Source: Saxidomus purpurata (Eukaryota; Mollusca; Bivalvia; Venerida; Veneridae). Taken from it: a stretch of 64,000 nucleotides of DNA. The notes below the pieces were generated by a model. The model saw only the letters and a list, made by a program, of their open reading frames with translations, was not told the DNA's origin and did not search any database. Numbering within the stretch: the first letter of the stretch is position 1; each line of letters starts with the position of its first letter. The DNA lies in contig JAFMSR010000005.1 of assembly GCA_022818135.1 (NCBI GenBank), forward strand, positions 21,457,786 through 21,521,785, in the 5' to 3' direction. Positions 12,601 to 24,021 of this stretch are shown one piece after another. Made by a program: the position numbers and the translations under genes.

Positions 12601-15600
12601 GACAAGGGGTCCGGTCCCCGCTCTTTTGGTACGATTGAAGCAAGCAATTGAAGATCAACAGCGGTCGCGTTTAACAGACAATATATTTATCTACCAAACT
12701 GGTAAGTAACACTTTTTAAAAAGCTACCGTTTCTGTAAAATTCTTGAAGAATATTGAGCTATTTCGCTCTCTCCCTTTTCTTGATATTTTCTGTCACTGC
12801 TGACTTCCGGTTCAACTCAAATGACCTTTCAAACACGTCATACGGTTATGCATAGAAGTGATACTTTGCGCTGCTTACGTAACGTTTTACAAGTTGCTTT
12901 TACAGTGAATAAATTTCCTGTACCTGCTTGTCCACAAGTTAACAGGTTACGGCCGCTTTCAACGGCATTCAGCATTGTTTACATACGGAATACACTAATT
13001 TGACACAGTGCGTGAAATATAAAGCGGAATATTTTCAACCAATGAAAACTTATGGTTTCAAACTTGAAAGGTGAACCGGAAGTCGGCAGTGACAGAAAAC
13101 ACCAGGAAAACGGAGAGCGAAATAGCGCAATATTCTTGAAGAATTTTATAGAAACAGTAGCTTTTAAAAAAGTGTTACTTACCAGTTTGGTAGATAAATA
13201 TATTGTCTGTTAAACGCGACCGCTGTTAATCTTCAATTGCTTGCTTGAACAGTACAAAAAGAGCGGGGACCGGACCCCCTGTCGAAAACGTTCAACACCA
13301 TGTGAATAATATACAACTGTGTATACGGGGGTTTGTCAGAAAATGACTTTTTACCATTATTTGTGTATTTTTTCATAATAGTGTGTTATTTAGGTATATT
13401 TTTGGGTATTTTTTGTTAAAATTACCGGGCATTTCAGTACTCTGGTGCCAGTGGTCCAAACGGAAAAGCATATTTTACAAATTTAACAAATTGAGGGTCA
13501 ACATGCGGTATAAATGAAGAAATATAAACCTGTGCCGTCTGGTGTATCATAATCGTGTCCAAATATGGTCAGTTTCTTCAGTTTACCCTCGGCAACATGA
13601 CATATACATGGCATTAGATTTCTAGGTTTCTCTGACTGATCTTCGCCTAGTATACCAGAGCTGTGGGCCCCGCTTGGATTGAAGTATCGTAAAACTGTCA
13701 CATTCCATCTCTACATTGCATAAAGTCAACATTTTAAACCCTGCTACTATAAATCTATATAAGCAATATTTCTTCGCTAAAAACAGTAGGTGCCTTAACC
13801 ACTTAAGACAATAAACATGTACATTTAATACATTGTCTGCTTTAAAGCTTTAAGTACGAGCAATTTTATTAAAATACAAGAGGATATCGATGGAACTCAT
13901 GTTTAAAGTTATATTACCCTTCAAAATGTCCATATTAAGTTATGATCAAGAACAAAGCTAAAAACTTGCTTAATGTAATGAAACATGTAAAAAGTTAATT
14001 CGGCAAAGTCATTTCTCTTACTGAATGATATAAATTAAAATTTACATAAAAGAAAGAATGGAATAATATCTTTTTGACTAGGATAGTAAACAAGAGGGCC
14101 ATGATGGCCCTGTATCGCTCACCTGTCTACCATTGGCAAAAATAAAAAGGTTATTAATAGCAGAAAGGATCAATTTTTACCTTTGGCTCATGATATCCTC
14201 TTAATAAGCCTATGTAAAATCAAAAGACCCCCCCCAGGCAGGGTTAATTTTGACCCTGAGGTCAGGATTTGAACAATCTTGGTAGAGAGTCAATTATTGC
14301 CACATGCTGAATATCTAAGCTCTAGGCCTCATTATTTTGCTGTCTGATCATGATCTGCACTGTTGGCTATTCATTTTTTTGCTGTCTGATCATGATCTGC
14401 ACTGTAAGCTATTCATTGTAATATGTTGGCTGGTCATAATCTGCACTGTCAGCTTTTTATTTTTTGCTGTCTGATCATGATCTGCACTGTTTGCTATGCA
14501 TTATTTAGCTGTCTGATCATGATCTGCACTTTCAATATTTTGCTGTCTGATCATGATCTGCACTTTCTGACAAATTTCCAGGATATCTGGGCTGAAAATG
14601 TAACATCTAGAGTGTTAACAAGGTTTTTCCATATTTGGGCTGTGACCTAGTTTTTGACCCCAGATGACCCATATTCGAACTTGGGCTAGAAATCAACTTA
14701 ACAACCTTTCTGACAAATTTCCAGGATATTTGGGCTGAAAATGTTACCTCTAGAGTGTTAACAAGGTTTTTCCATATTTGGGCTGTGTGACCTAGTTTTT
14801 GACCCCAGGTGACCCATATTAAAACTTGAGCTAGAAATCATAGAAACAACCTTTCTGACAAATTGCCAGGATATTTGGACTGAAACAGTAGCCTCTAGAG
14901 CCTTAACAAGATTTTTCTATTTTTGGGCTCTGTGACCTAGTTTTTGACCCCAGATGACCCATATTCGAACTCATCCGAGTAATTACTGGGACAAACATCC
15001 TGACCAAGTTTCGTGACAATTGAGGAAAAAATGTGACCACTAGAGCGTTAACGAACTAAATGTGGACGGACGACGTCCGACGGACATTCATCGATCCTAA
15101 TAGCTCACTCTGAGCCAGCTCAGGTGAGCTAAAAAAGATTTAAACTGATCTTCTCTATATTCAATGGGAATAAAAAAGTGATAAAGATTCATATATTTCT
15201 GTTATACTCTTTTGCAATGTTCATTTTTAAAGTAGAATAAATCAGTGACTAATGTCTTTTTAAAAATTATGATCGTCACTTTGAAGGTTAATATCACTTT
15301 AAGAGATTCCTTTATTTGTAGAAATTTTCTGGTCAAGGTATGTTGTTCTGTCTGGTGAGAAGATGTGACTTTGCAAAGTGGCACTGGTGGATGGGCGGAA
15401 GGTTCGACTCCCAGCTTACTTTTAAGGTTCAAATCCCCAAAGTGGCAAAGCTTGACTGCTACTTAAACAATCGGCTTTACGGTGTAAACCTGTGACTACT
15501 TTAGTTTAACCTACAGCAAGGCAAAAAGTAACTCTCCTTACTTCTACATAGAGCAAGATGAAAACTATCAGATCTATGAAAGATTTTCTAAGTTTCCAAT

Positions 15601-18600
15601 TGTGTACAAAAAAATACAAGTTTTCAATGAAAGTATGATGTAATAGCGACAGTTTACCGCATTTGACATAATTAAATCATGTAGAGTGTGCAACAGAGAC
15701 AGTTTACCGCATTTGACATAGTTAAATCATGTAGAATGAGTAATAGAGACAGTTTACTGCATTTGACATATGTAGAATGTGTAATAGAAACAGTTTACTG
15801 CATTTGACATAGTTAAATCATGTAGAATGTGTAATAGAGACAGTTTACCACATTTGACATATGTAGAATGTGTAATAGAAACAGTTTACTGCATTTGACA
15901 TACAGTCGGGTCTCGATTATTCGAAGTGCCGGGGACCAAGATTTTACTTCGAATAATCCATGGGTTCGAATAATCCAAGTCCCGAAGATGGCCAGCTGAT
16001 TGTTATGTAAATCGTCAATATATACATGTATATAGCTATCACGAATGCTTAAAGTAATATACATTGCGTATATCATTTAGATGAAAGGAAAAGGAAACAG
16101 AAATAAATCATATCAAACGTTTAATTCATTTTTCCTTTTTAAACCCTTTCCACTCGTTGCTGATCTAGGTATCCCGACGGGGCCGGGGCCTGTGCCAGAT
16201 TACTCAGTACGAATGGAAAGGAAGATATCAGCTGATCTGGGTATCTCCCCTTTACCGGGTCCTTTGGCAGATTGCTCAACCCAAATTACTTCTGCACGCG
16301 TAAAACAGTTAAATTAAAAGTCATGCTTTAAATTGGCATGGTAGTTTGGTAGTCACGAGTTTGTTATTCGAAATTAAAGGTGAACATCTTTAACCGACTT
16401 TCAAACCAAAACAAAAATTGTTCCTTTGGTATTAAACAAACAAGGTTAAAGCGAGTATGTAATTTTCACACCTTAGCACATTTAACGCGCCGACCGCGTG
16501 TCGTTTTTCACAAGCTGAGCAATTATTAGTTTGACTGGAATGCATTTCGAATAATAGGTGTGAAATTACTTACAAAACATTGTCAATCGGACTGAAAAAA
16601 ACACTTTGAATAACACCAGGTATTCGTAAAATCCATTTCGAATAACCCCATTTATATATAAAACATTTCGGGACCGAATATTGTCTTCGGATTACACCGG
16701 GTATACGAATAATAGGTTGTTGAATAATCGGGGTCGAACTGTGGTTAAATCATGTAGAATGTGTAATAGAGACAGTTTACTGCATTTGACATAGTTAAAT
16801 CATGTAGAATGTGTAATAGAGACAGTTTACCGCATTTGACATAGTTAAATCATGTAGAATGTGTAATAGAGACAGTTTACCGCATTTGACATAGTTAAAT
16901 CATGTAGAATGTGTAATAGAAACAGTTTACTGCATTTGACATAGTTAAATCATGTAGAATGTGTAATAGAGAAAGTTTACCGCATTTGACATAGTTAAAT
17001 CATGTAGAATGTGTAATAGAGACAGTTTACCGCATTTGACTTAGTTAAATCATGTAGAATGTGTAATAGAAACAGTTTACTGCATTTGACATAGTTAAAT
17101 CATGTAGAATGTGTAACAGAGACAGTTTACCGCATTTGACATAGTTAAATCATGTAGAATGTGTAATAGAGACAGTTTACCGCATTTGACATAGTTAAAT
17201 CATGTAGAATGTTTTCAACCATATGTTTGGTTTTACCATATGGATTTGTACAGTTTCCGGTTGGATGGTTTTCGTCTAGAGGAAGATACTGTGGGATGCC
17301 ATATACTTTTGATGAACTTGAAAATATAATGTTATACACTCCATAACTGTCCATCACCTATTCAAGAAACAAACATAGTTTACTATTTAAAAATAGACGT
17401 TAAAATAACAACACCTCTTAGCTAACTCTACAAGTAATATTCCAGTGACTCATTCAAGCCAATGTTGGCATTCAACCGGTCAATACTCGTATTAACAGGG
17501 CTGGTGGTCAATACTGGTTAAAACTGGTCAATACTGGTCAGTACTGGTCAATTGAAAATATGATAGAAATGATAATGATACACTTGTAATTTTCTTTAGG
17601 ATACTCCAAAAAAGATCAGTATTACTTCACAGTTTATTCATGGTAATTTAACATAAAATATTCATATTTATATTGTTGAATTTCAAGCATAGCGTACAAT
17701 GCAATTTAATTTACACGTTATCTTAGTTGATGGTTTTAAAAATTCTAAATCGACCCCAACAGCTAAGACAATTTCTTCAAAATTTATACGTAAGGAACTG
17801 TCTGTGCAGTCTTTTAGTATTCATCAGATCTTGTTAGCTGTTCAATGAGTATCTTATAGCTATGTGGGTGCTACAAGGTTATGGTTTCAAACATTTTCAA
17901 AGCCTAGCTATATCAAACTAATGTCTGCGAAAATAATGAAGGCAATTCCCTTAATTGGCACTTTAGGATTGAAGGGATAGTACCCAGAGAATAGAGAGAA
18001 GCCCCCTGCTTCCAGGAAAAGGTATGTTTCTGTATCTCAATTTCACAAGAACTTCCAGGCTATATTGAAGTATATGTAACTTCACTTACAGGGTTTTTTA
18101 CATGTACATTTTAGTAATTCATCTTAATTTTTCAACAAAAAAAATGTACATGAATACTTCCAATAAATGTGATTATGAAACAAACAAAATTTGTTCCTTC
18201 AAAACATTATGGAAAATCAGTACAGCAGTATTCACTAAACAGTGTACAAAACAAAATTTTATTCAACTGATTTAACAAGACGTTATCATTGCTACTGTGC
18301 GAGTTTAACTAAGGCCCGATTCAGCCATATTTTGGTCATTATGGCACTCATTTATACTGTATGTACATGTAACTATAAGGAACAAACCTCAAGAAGGTTG
18401 ACAGTTCCTATCACATTTACACGGTAATAAATCAGTGGATTTCCCTGGGACTCTCTGACTGCCTTTAGACCCGCTAAATGCAACACATACTCCACTCTAA
18501 CCTGAAATACACAAAACACATGTACTCTTAATCAATGAACAAGTAATTAGAGCACATACATGTACTTTACTTCCACCTCAAGTAGACGTAGACAGATTGG

Positions 18601-20353
18601 CGATATATACTCTATTTAAACTTCCAAACAGAACTACAACAAGGACCAAGTCTGAGATGAGATGGTTAGAAACCCAGAGGTAGTCTCGCGTGTATCGGTG
18701 CTATACGCCGGGCACATAGAAAAGAACCAAGGGGTCTATTCGTAAAAGAGCTAGGGTCTAGTACCCGGATTCACTTGTATCTGCTTCTGTCTCTAAAATA
18801 AAAAGGACCGCAATGGAAATAAGAGCTTGCTCTTTATTGTGTTATCCTTGGTACTTGGTACTGAAATAAATACATACATACAAGGAACACATACATATAT
18901 ATCACGTTCATGTAAAACAGCTGAAATCAACAGAACCACTAAATCAGTCTACAGGAAATAACTAGATATACGTGTGTGACTTGGCACACTAGGCTTAATT
19001 TATTTAAGAGAGTGTTCTGTTATAGAAGTATGTGTTATAGTAAGAGATATCATTCATAATTTTTGATGCCACTGAAATAAACAGCGAGGCGCTTCAAAGT
19101 GCAATGATGTATATGTAGTATGGGTCTAAAACATTGGCATGCTAGGACTTTTACTTGAATGTACATTTTGTTATACTATATAAATGCTCTATAATACTGA
19201 TAGAGAAGCATTTGTTACATTTAACTTGCCTCTCATACAATACACGTCTTTTGTAGTTGGAAAGGTGATAGTACTCACTGTAGACTAGCCTTGCCTAGTC
19301 AAACTGGTTTAGGGCAGATGGACTTTAATAAATGCTGAACTTACTAGAGAAAACATAAATTTTGTTATGTTATATTGATCTGTTTCATTTTCATGAAAAG
19401 AGTGAAGGATGTTTCATATCCATTTGATCTGTTTCAACAAGTTAGACTGACACGCCTGCCAACATCACATGATATATAATCCTTCCCACAATGCATTAAT
19501 CCTACTCTACATGTACTTCAAAACTCTCATTCTATTTCCGCTGATGGCATCAAAATTTAATAATGAAATATTTAATGTATTAAACCCTATAGACTGAAAT
19601 AAAAAAACACAACATCAACCTGATATAAGAGAAACTACCTGTAGCTTCAGATATATTTGTATGATTGTCAAATTATGATAAACTACCGGTCCATACCTTT
19701 TCAAAAACTTCAGCTATACTTGATTTGTCCAGCAAATCAACACAGTAAGATCTCAGTTTATGTCCCGTTATAAGGAATATCTTCTCTGTGGCATCTACAA
19801 TGCAAATTCACAAAACTTTGTATCACTGTTACAACAATTTCAATGTGTTTACAACAATCCGGATTCCCTTTTGTCCTCTTGTGTAATTTTACAAAAAGAA
19901 TCACCTATCAACACATGATCAATAACTGAAGACAAATTGAGTAAAATCTTGCAGTCTTTTTTATGGATTGTAACCGACAGGTTTCTGTCCAAGCTGATAC
20001 AGTAAACTCTGTATATAAGGACTTTGGATAAAGTAAAATCTGGATATAAGGAACAAATTTCCTCTGCCCGATTTATTTTCTTTCTTTATTCTATATGAAA
20101 ATGTTATACGTATATAAGAAACTCTGGATATAAGGAACACATTATAATGGTCCCAAGGAGTTCATTATAAACGGAGTCTACTGTAATAATAACCAAGTTT
20201 GAAATATTTAAACACTTATAACATACCTGACAACGCCTCTGCTCTGTTATCTAATGCTACTGGTGAGTAACCTGCCTCAATAAGCTCCACAAGTACGTGT
20301 TTACCAACATACCCTGCTGCACCAGTAACCAGTACATACTGCTCTAACTCCAT
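9624..20353 (-). CDS. GALE: UDP-glucose 4-epimerase-like (GALE), 9 coding exons, 351 aa
   Basis: Cytosolic SDR-family epimerase that interconverts UDP-glucose and UDP-galactose in the Leloir pathway. Coding exons in transcript order: 20353-20227, 19794-19697, 18501-18388, 17357-17181, 13710-13530, 11932-11847, 11239-11162, 10268-10154, 9703-9624. All introns are GT-AG and phases agree; 351 aa compares with 348 in human. Visible motifs: Rossmann glycine motif G11-A-A-G14-Y-V-G17; HLAGLKAV at 83-90; catalytic Ser128, Tyr153 and Lys157 in FSSSSKVYG and [17 protein letters not shown] at 179-188; VVDLAKGH after 240. Oddities: the usual GVRDYIHV reads A-M-K-G-Y-T-H-V (233-240), REGD reads K-L-G-E (296-299), and GES reads RES (91-93). 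It may therefore be a diverged paralogue. An acceptor-like TTTTAG sits 9 bp before the ATG, so a non-coding 5' exon lies upstream. Confidence 0.87.
10380..10850 (+). repeat. Minisatellite in GALE intron
   Basis: A tandem array of variants of 'cacttacagatgtacaggca' (about 20 bp, with 10-bp register changes) lies between GALE exons 7 and 8. The two long overlapping open frames here are products of the array and not genes. Confidence 0.9.
12060..12229 (+). mobile_element. Degenerate copy of the CAGTAAACTC MITE
   Basis: Starts CAGTAAACTCAGTTTATAAC and ends GAAGTTTACTG, with the same internal 'cttatatcaggattt' block as the 4690 copy. The right arm is shortened. It lies in the GALE intron between exons 5 and 6. 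Confidence 0.75.
12430..13453. mobile_element. Long-armed TIR (foldback) element with 8-bp target duplication
   Basis: Two inverted arms of about 395 bp are roughly 90% identical and flank a ~230-bp loop. The ends are CACTGGCACCAGAGTACTGA and its complement. The direct duplication GTCCAAAC lies at 12422-12429 and 13454-13461. An 8-bp duplication fits the hAT superfamily. Each arm holds a CTTCCGGTT box and a strong 5' splice-site-like CTG|GTAAGTA pointing toward the loop. The element sits 69 bp into the GALE intron after exon 5. No transposase. Confidence 0.85.
14091..15132 (+). repeat. Hairpin-ended dispersed element with two kinds of internal tandem repeat
   Basis: The left end CAAGAG leads into the palindrome GGGCCATGATGGCCC and then GCTCACCTG. 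The right end has hairpin TGAGC-ca-GCTCA, then GGTGAG and CTAA. Inside are about six copies of 'gctgtctgatcatgatctgcact' (14340-14570), then three ~142-bp units (near 14568, 14707, 14853). It lies in a GALE intron. Confidence 0.75.
15640..17217 (-). repeat. 50-bp tandem array built from the GALE exon 4/intron 4 splice junction
   Basis: On the minus strand each 50-bp unit is 32 nt of the end of GALE exon 4 (codons for [10 protein letters not shown]) plus the first 18 nt of intron 4, starting GTAAACTG. The functional junction is at 17181/17180. Fourteen further copies follow downstream, nine donor-bearing units in total in 16743-17217 and six in 15640-15902, for about 15 copies of the 5' splice site. 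A TIR element (15903-16742) splits the array. Only use of the first donor keeps the reading frame; reading on reaches a stop in the second unit. Confidence 0.9.
15903..16742. mobile_element. pogo/Tigger-like TIR element inserted in the 50-bp array
   Basis: Left end CAGTCGGGTCTCGATTATTC; right end, inverted, CAGTTCGACCCCGATTATTC. The left flank is TA and the right flank TG, consistent with a TA duplication with one change, because the array unit reads TAGTTAAATC at that point. Subterminal motifs 'ttcgaataatcc' repeat in both arms. No transposase motif; the 78-codon open frame at 16081-16317 is probably chance. Confidence 0.8.
17478..17552 (+). repeat. Short tandem repeat 'ggtcaatactggt'
   Basis: About six imperfect copies of a roughly 10-bp motif (tggtcaatac) in the GALE intron upstream of exon 4. 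Confidence 0.7.
18640..18890 (+). repeat. Possible SINE or LINE 3' end with ATAC tail
   Basis: A less AT-rich block ends in 'aaataaatacatacatacaa', a simple-repeat tail typical of non-LTR-mobilised elements. No clear A or B box was found. Weak assignment. Confidence 0.35.
20000..20183 (-). mobile_element. CAGTAAACTC MITE with TA duplication
   Basis: 184 bp, opposite orientation to the 4690 copy. Ends CAGTAAACTCTGTATATAAG and …ACGGAGTCTACTG, TA on both sides. It lies in GALE intron 1. Confidence 0.8.
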
Positions 20354-20572
20354 TTAATCACACTAAAATACACAAAATACATTTATGATCATGTTTATAC
20401 GTATATATACATGTACTAAGTTTACCTGCATCTGACCAATTCTTTGCATGTAAAAAAGAAGTTGCATGTTTACCGTCTGTCAATTTATAAAGCATTTTCA
20501 TCAATGGAGATATAAAATCCTTTCAATCAATGAACATTATATTTTTCTTACCATACAACACTTGTTTGTTTA

Positions 20573-20904
20573 TTAGCTCACCTGGCACAAAGTGCCCGGT
20601 AGAGCTATCTTAAAACTGCTCAGCCTACATCACTATGGCAACAAATATTAAGTAAAACATTAAAAAATCTTCTTCTCTAAAACATGAAGGCATATAGTTT
20701 TGATATTTGGCATGAAGCATTGTCAAGTGGACCTCTAGGTGGAACAAGTGTACAGGTAGATCTTCAAATTATGATCCCCTGCTGAAACGGACACCATTCG
20801 GTGGCCTTGGGTAACTTGATTTAAAACTAGGCTTATACTTGTAAACTATAGGAAAAATTTCAAAACGTGAGCTGAGCAATATAGGTCCATCTTGGCCCTC
20901 TTGT
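20573..20904 (-). repeat. Short hairpin-ended element without expanded core
   Basis: Read on the minus strand it begins CAAGAGGGCC and a hairpin-like start, and ends GGTGAGCTAA after a GGGCAC-ttt-GTGCC hairpin. It is related to 6411-6947 and 14091-15132 but only about 330 bp, with a single core unit. It lies just upstream of GALE. Confidence 0.7.
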
Positions 20905-21459
20905 TCATCTATATTTTATATTTTCCGTTTACATAATTACATTGTATATGTTTTCAAATTTACATTAATTTGAACACTGTAAAATTTTATTTCAAAATCA
21001 AACAAAAGAGTCCGCACTCGGGTCTCCAATTTGAATACTGATCAAACAAACCACAAAGATGTACCTTTTGAATAATAGAACTATAGTTTAGTGACAAGAC
21101 CTTCAATGTGTAAAATATTTAAAATTATAATGTATAATGTTAATTTTACACTACAAAATATAAGCATTCATTGATTTTTACCCAGATGATCATGAACATA
21201 TGTCTCTCTAATAATTAACAGAGTCACAGCTTCAAATCATAACTATTAACTGAAAGTCTAGCATCTTGCATACAATGTACCAGCATGTACATGTATGTGC
21301 AACATTTGATTATACTTCTAAAAGTGTACAGGATTGTATACACTAAACTCAAAATAAAATGAACTCCTTAGCATGCTTAGCACCATAATTGTGTATGTTA
21401 TATCCAGAATATGCTATATCCATATATCATTTTCATATTAAACAAGCAAATTTAGTTCA

Positions 21460-23230
21460 TTTATATCCCCTGCCTCAAAGGAAGCAAATAGCTGAAATAC
21501 TACAATTGGAAAGTGTATTGGTCTGTCTGCTTCCCAAAAAAAAAAAAAAACATTTTTAAAATTTCTCCACAATAGGGCCTCATCTCTAAGGTGATTTCTT
21601 TTCTTCAAGTTACAGTCATATAGAACTTAATTGTTGAAAGTTAATTAAATTGATCAGTAATACTACTTTCAGACTTTAAGAAAACAAGAATTCTTAAGTT
21701 TCTGTATAGAATAATTATGTAAGAAAAACACTACATCTCCTCAAGGGCATAATTTCTGTAAAAATCTAGTTTCTAAATTTCCCAGTGTTAGAGATGATTA
21801 TTTGTGCCAAACAAATTCAAATCTGACAAGCCTGACAGCACCATTCACTCAGTTTTTACCATGTATGTATCATACTTTTAACCTAAATGTGCTGCATTTA
21901 TAATTAAATTTAATGTGCTTTTTATTTATTTTTACAGGTTCTCAAATATATGATATTATAACTGTCTAAATGTATTGTGTACATTGTTATATTTGTAATA
22001 TAGTTGGTCAATAGCTATTCATAGCTAATGTTATTTGTATTGCCCATACTGACAAGAAATAAAATTTGTATAATATTATATGTATTTAAGCCTTTTCAGA
22101 AAAAGCAGCTTTTTTAAAATGTCACCACCCCATTGAGGCCTCATCTCTATGGGGCATTTCTTTTTTCTGCATCTTACAGTGACTGATACAGAACTCAAGC
22201 TGTTGTTAGTTAAAGTAATCAGTACTAATACTTTCAGAAAACAAAAATTTCTAAATAGAATATAATTTAAGAAAAGTGCTACACCCCCTTAAGGGACCTC
22301 ATTTCTAGAAAAATGAGGAAGTGTAGGGTATTGATATTGGAAACAGTGATCAATAAATCATTTTCAAAAGGCAGTGGCTAGAGTTACGGTACCGTAACTC
22401 TAGCCTCCGAGTCTAGAGTTACGGAAGTTCCGTATCTCTAGCAAAACCTTATGAGGAAAGGCTAGAGTTACGGAAGTTAATAAAATAATCCATGTTGCTT
22501 TAATGTATGCCTAATAATGTAATATAAACTGTATTATTTTACCTGTAATCGCGAATAAATGGAAATGTACTTTGTTTTTTTTTTAAGTTTCTGGAATTTT
22601 GTAAACAGTATTAGTAAATATGAATACATCTTTAATTTTTTTAATTGCCATGGTATATTATTTTGCGACATTTCAATCCCGAATATAAGAAAGGGAGGTA
22701 ATAAAATGCAGTTGCTGATAAGACATCATACACTGGAAAAACTTTGATAATTGTAATTGTTCAAAGTTCTACAACTGAACGCTCAATTAAAATATGAAGA
22801 TAACAACGATATTTCCGTAATATGTTAGCAATATTTTAAGTTTAACCAAAAATGGCGCCTTCGAAGCTGTCGTATTAACGACAGATCAGTTTATTTGCGA
22901 TTACAGGTGAAAAGGTAGAAAGGTAAAGCCTTTCCTCATAGGGTTTTGCTAGAGATACGGAACTTCCGTAACTCTAGACTCGGAGTCTAGAGTTATGGTA
23001 CCGTAACTCTAGCCACTGCCTTTTCAAAATTCAAGAGCCAACAATTTAATTTTGATAACCGGTTTCAGAGAACTAGAATTTTAATGTGATGCAGCATTAT
23101 GCTATTGTGCACATATTTTAAGTTTCAGTTTCATGAAAGTCATGTCCTATCCATTAATTCTTGAGTTGTTACTTTGGACGGACAAACAGACAGATGGACA
23201 ACGAAAAAACAATATACCTCCGCCTTTAGC
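21460..23230 (+). repeat. Dispersed repeat (same family as 3400-4240), interrupted
   Basis: Shares ordered blocks with 3400-4240 and contains internally repeated segments ('cacccccttaagggacctcatttct'). It ends near 'ggacggacaaacagacagatgg'. A 651-bp TIR element (22370-23020) is inserted in it. A 16-bp A-run lies near 21535. Confidence 0.55.
22370..23020. mobile_element. TIR element whose termini contain palindromes; 9-bp duplication
   Basis: Inverted ends of about 85 bp begin GGCAGTGGCTAGAGTTACGG and contain a perfect 26-bp palindrome (CTAGAGTTACGGT and its complement) followed by a second near-palindrome. The direct duplication TTTTCAAAA lies at 22361-22369 and 23021-23029. A 9-bp duplication suggests a MULE- or Merlin-type element. 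No transposase ORF. Confidence 0.85.
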
Positions 23231-23415
23231 CTCTGGTTTCAGAGATGAAGACTTTTAGAGGTCCATTACTAAGACCAAATCAAATTTCTTTTTAAATCTG
23301 GAAATGTAACGGGCGTCTTCTCAGAAGGAAACAAAATCATTGGTGGGAAATACTAATTGCAAGCCTAGATGGCAGGGTTTCCACTGGCCCTAAATTTTTT
23401 TTGGCCACAATTATA

Positions 23416-24021
23416 GAGTGGTGGAACCTATGCTGGAGGTATCCCTATGCTGGTGGTATCTCCGAAAAACGGCTATTTACAGAAAAACAGATGAAGAAAA
23501 AATTTCCAGGGTACATTCAGCATTGACAGTCGATGAAATGCTTTTAAAGCAAACATAGTGATAGGTGCGCGTGCAGCTCTGTGACGTCACAGCAGCCATC
23601 AATTGTACTCCATCCATTTCGCTAGAAAAATTCTTAAATATAGACATCAAAATCACCCCAGTTAAAGTTAGCATTTTTGATAAAACTTATTTATTTTGTA
23701 TAAAAATATATATTCTACGGAAACTGTTATCTCTTGTTAGTTAATATTTAGGCTCTAAAACTGTTTCCCACCAGTTGGTTGTCAAATATCACATACCGCC
23801 AGCATTGGTTCCCTTCGTGGTGAAATTTCAAGTTTTGACATGTGTCGTGTCAATAGCTCCCAGAACGACACAGTCACGTGATAACGCACATCAACATCTC
23901 GTTTCGATTTAGCAGGGATAACATTATGTTTTCAGTGAGGCAAATCAAAATGGTTAGGATTTCCTGCTTTCTGAACAGCTGATATACATTCAAAATACCT
24001 CCACCATAGGTTCCCCCACTC
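23416..24021. mobile_element. TIR element, ~30-bp ends, TA/TATA duplication
   Basis: The left end GAGTGGTGGAACCTATGCTG matches, inverted, the right end GAGTGGGGGAACCTATGGTG. TATA flanks both sides (23412-23415, 24022-24025). The interior has a TGACGTCA box (23581-23588) but no convincing ORF. Confidence 0.7.

Noticed and set aside
16081..16317. 78-codon open frame in the pogo-like element
   Set aside because: No domain or transposase motif; low complexity and short, so probably chance.
15640..17217. CRISPR-like array of 50-bp repeats
   Set aside because: Units are head-to-tail without unique spacers, and the host is a eukaryote; the unit is a GALE splice junction.
17145..17357. Open frame ending [11 protein letters not shown] as the true end of a protein
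   Set aside because: The final residues come from reading through the exon 4 donor into the 50-bp array; splicing at 17181 and joining 13710 restores the GALE family sequence at exactly the expected length.
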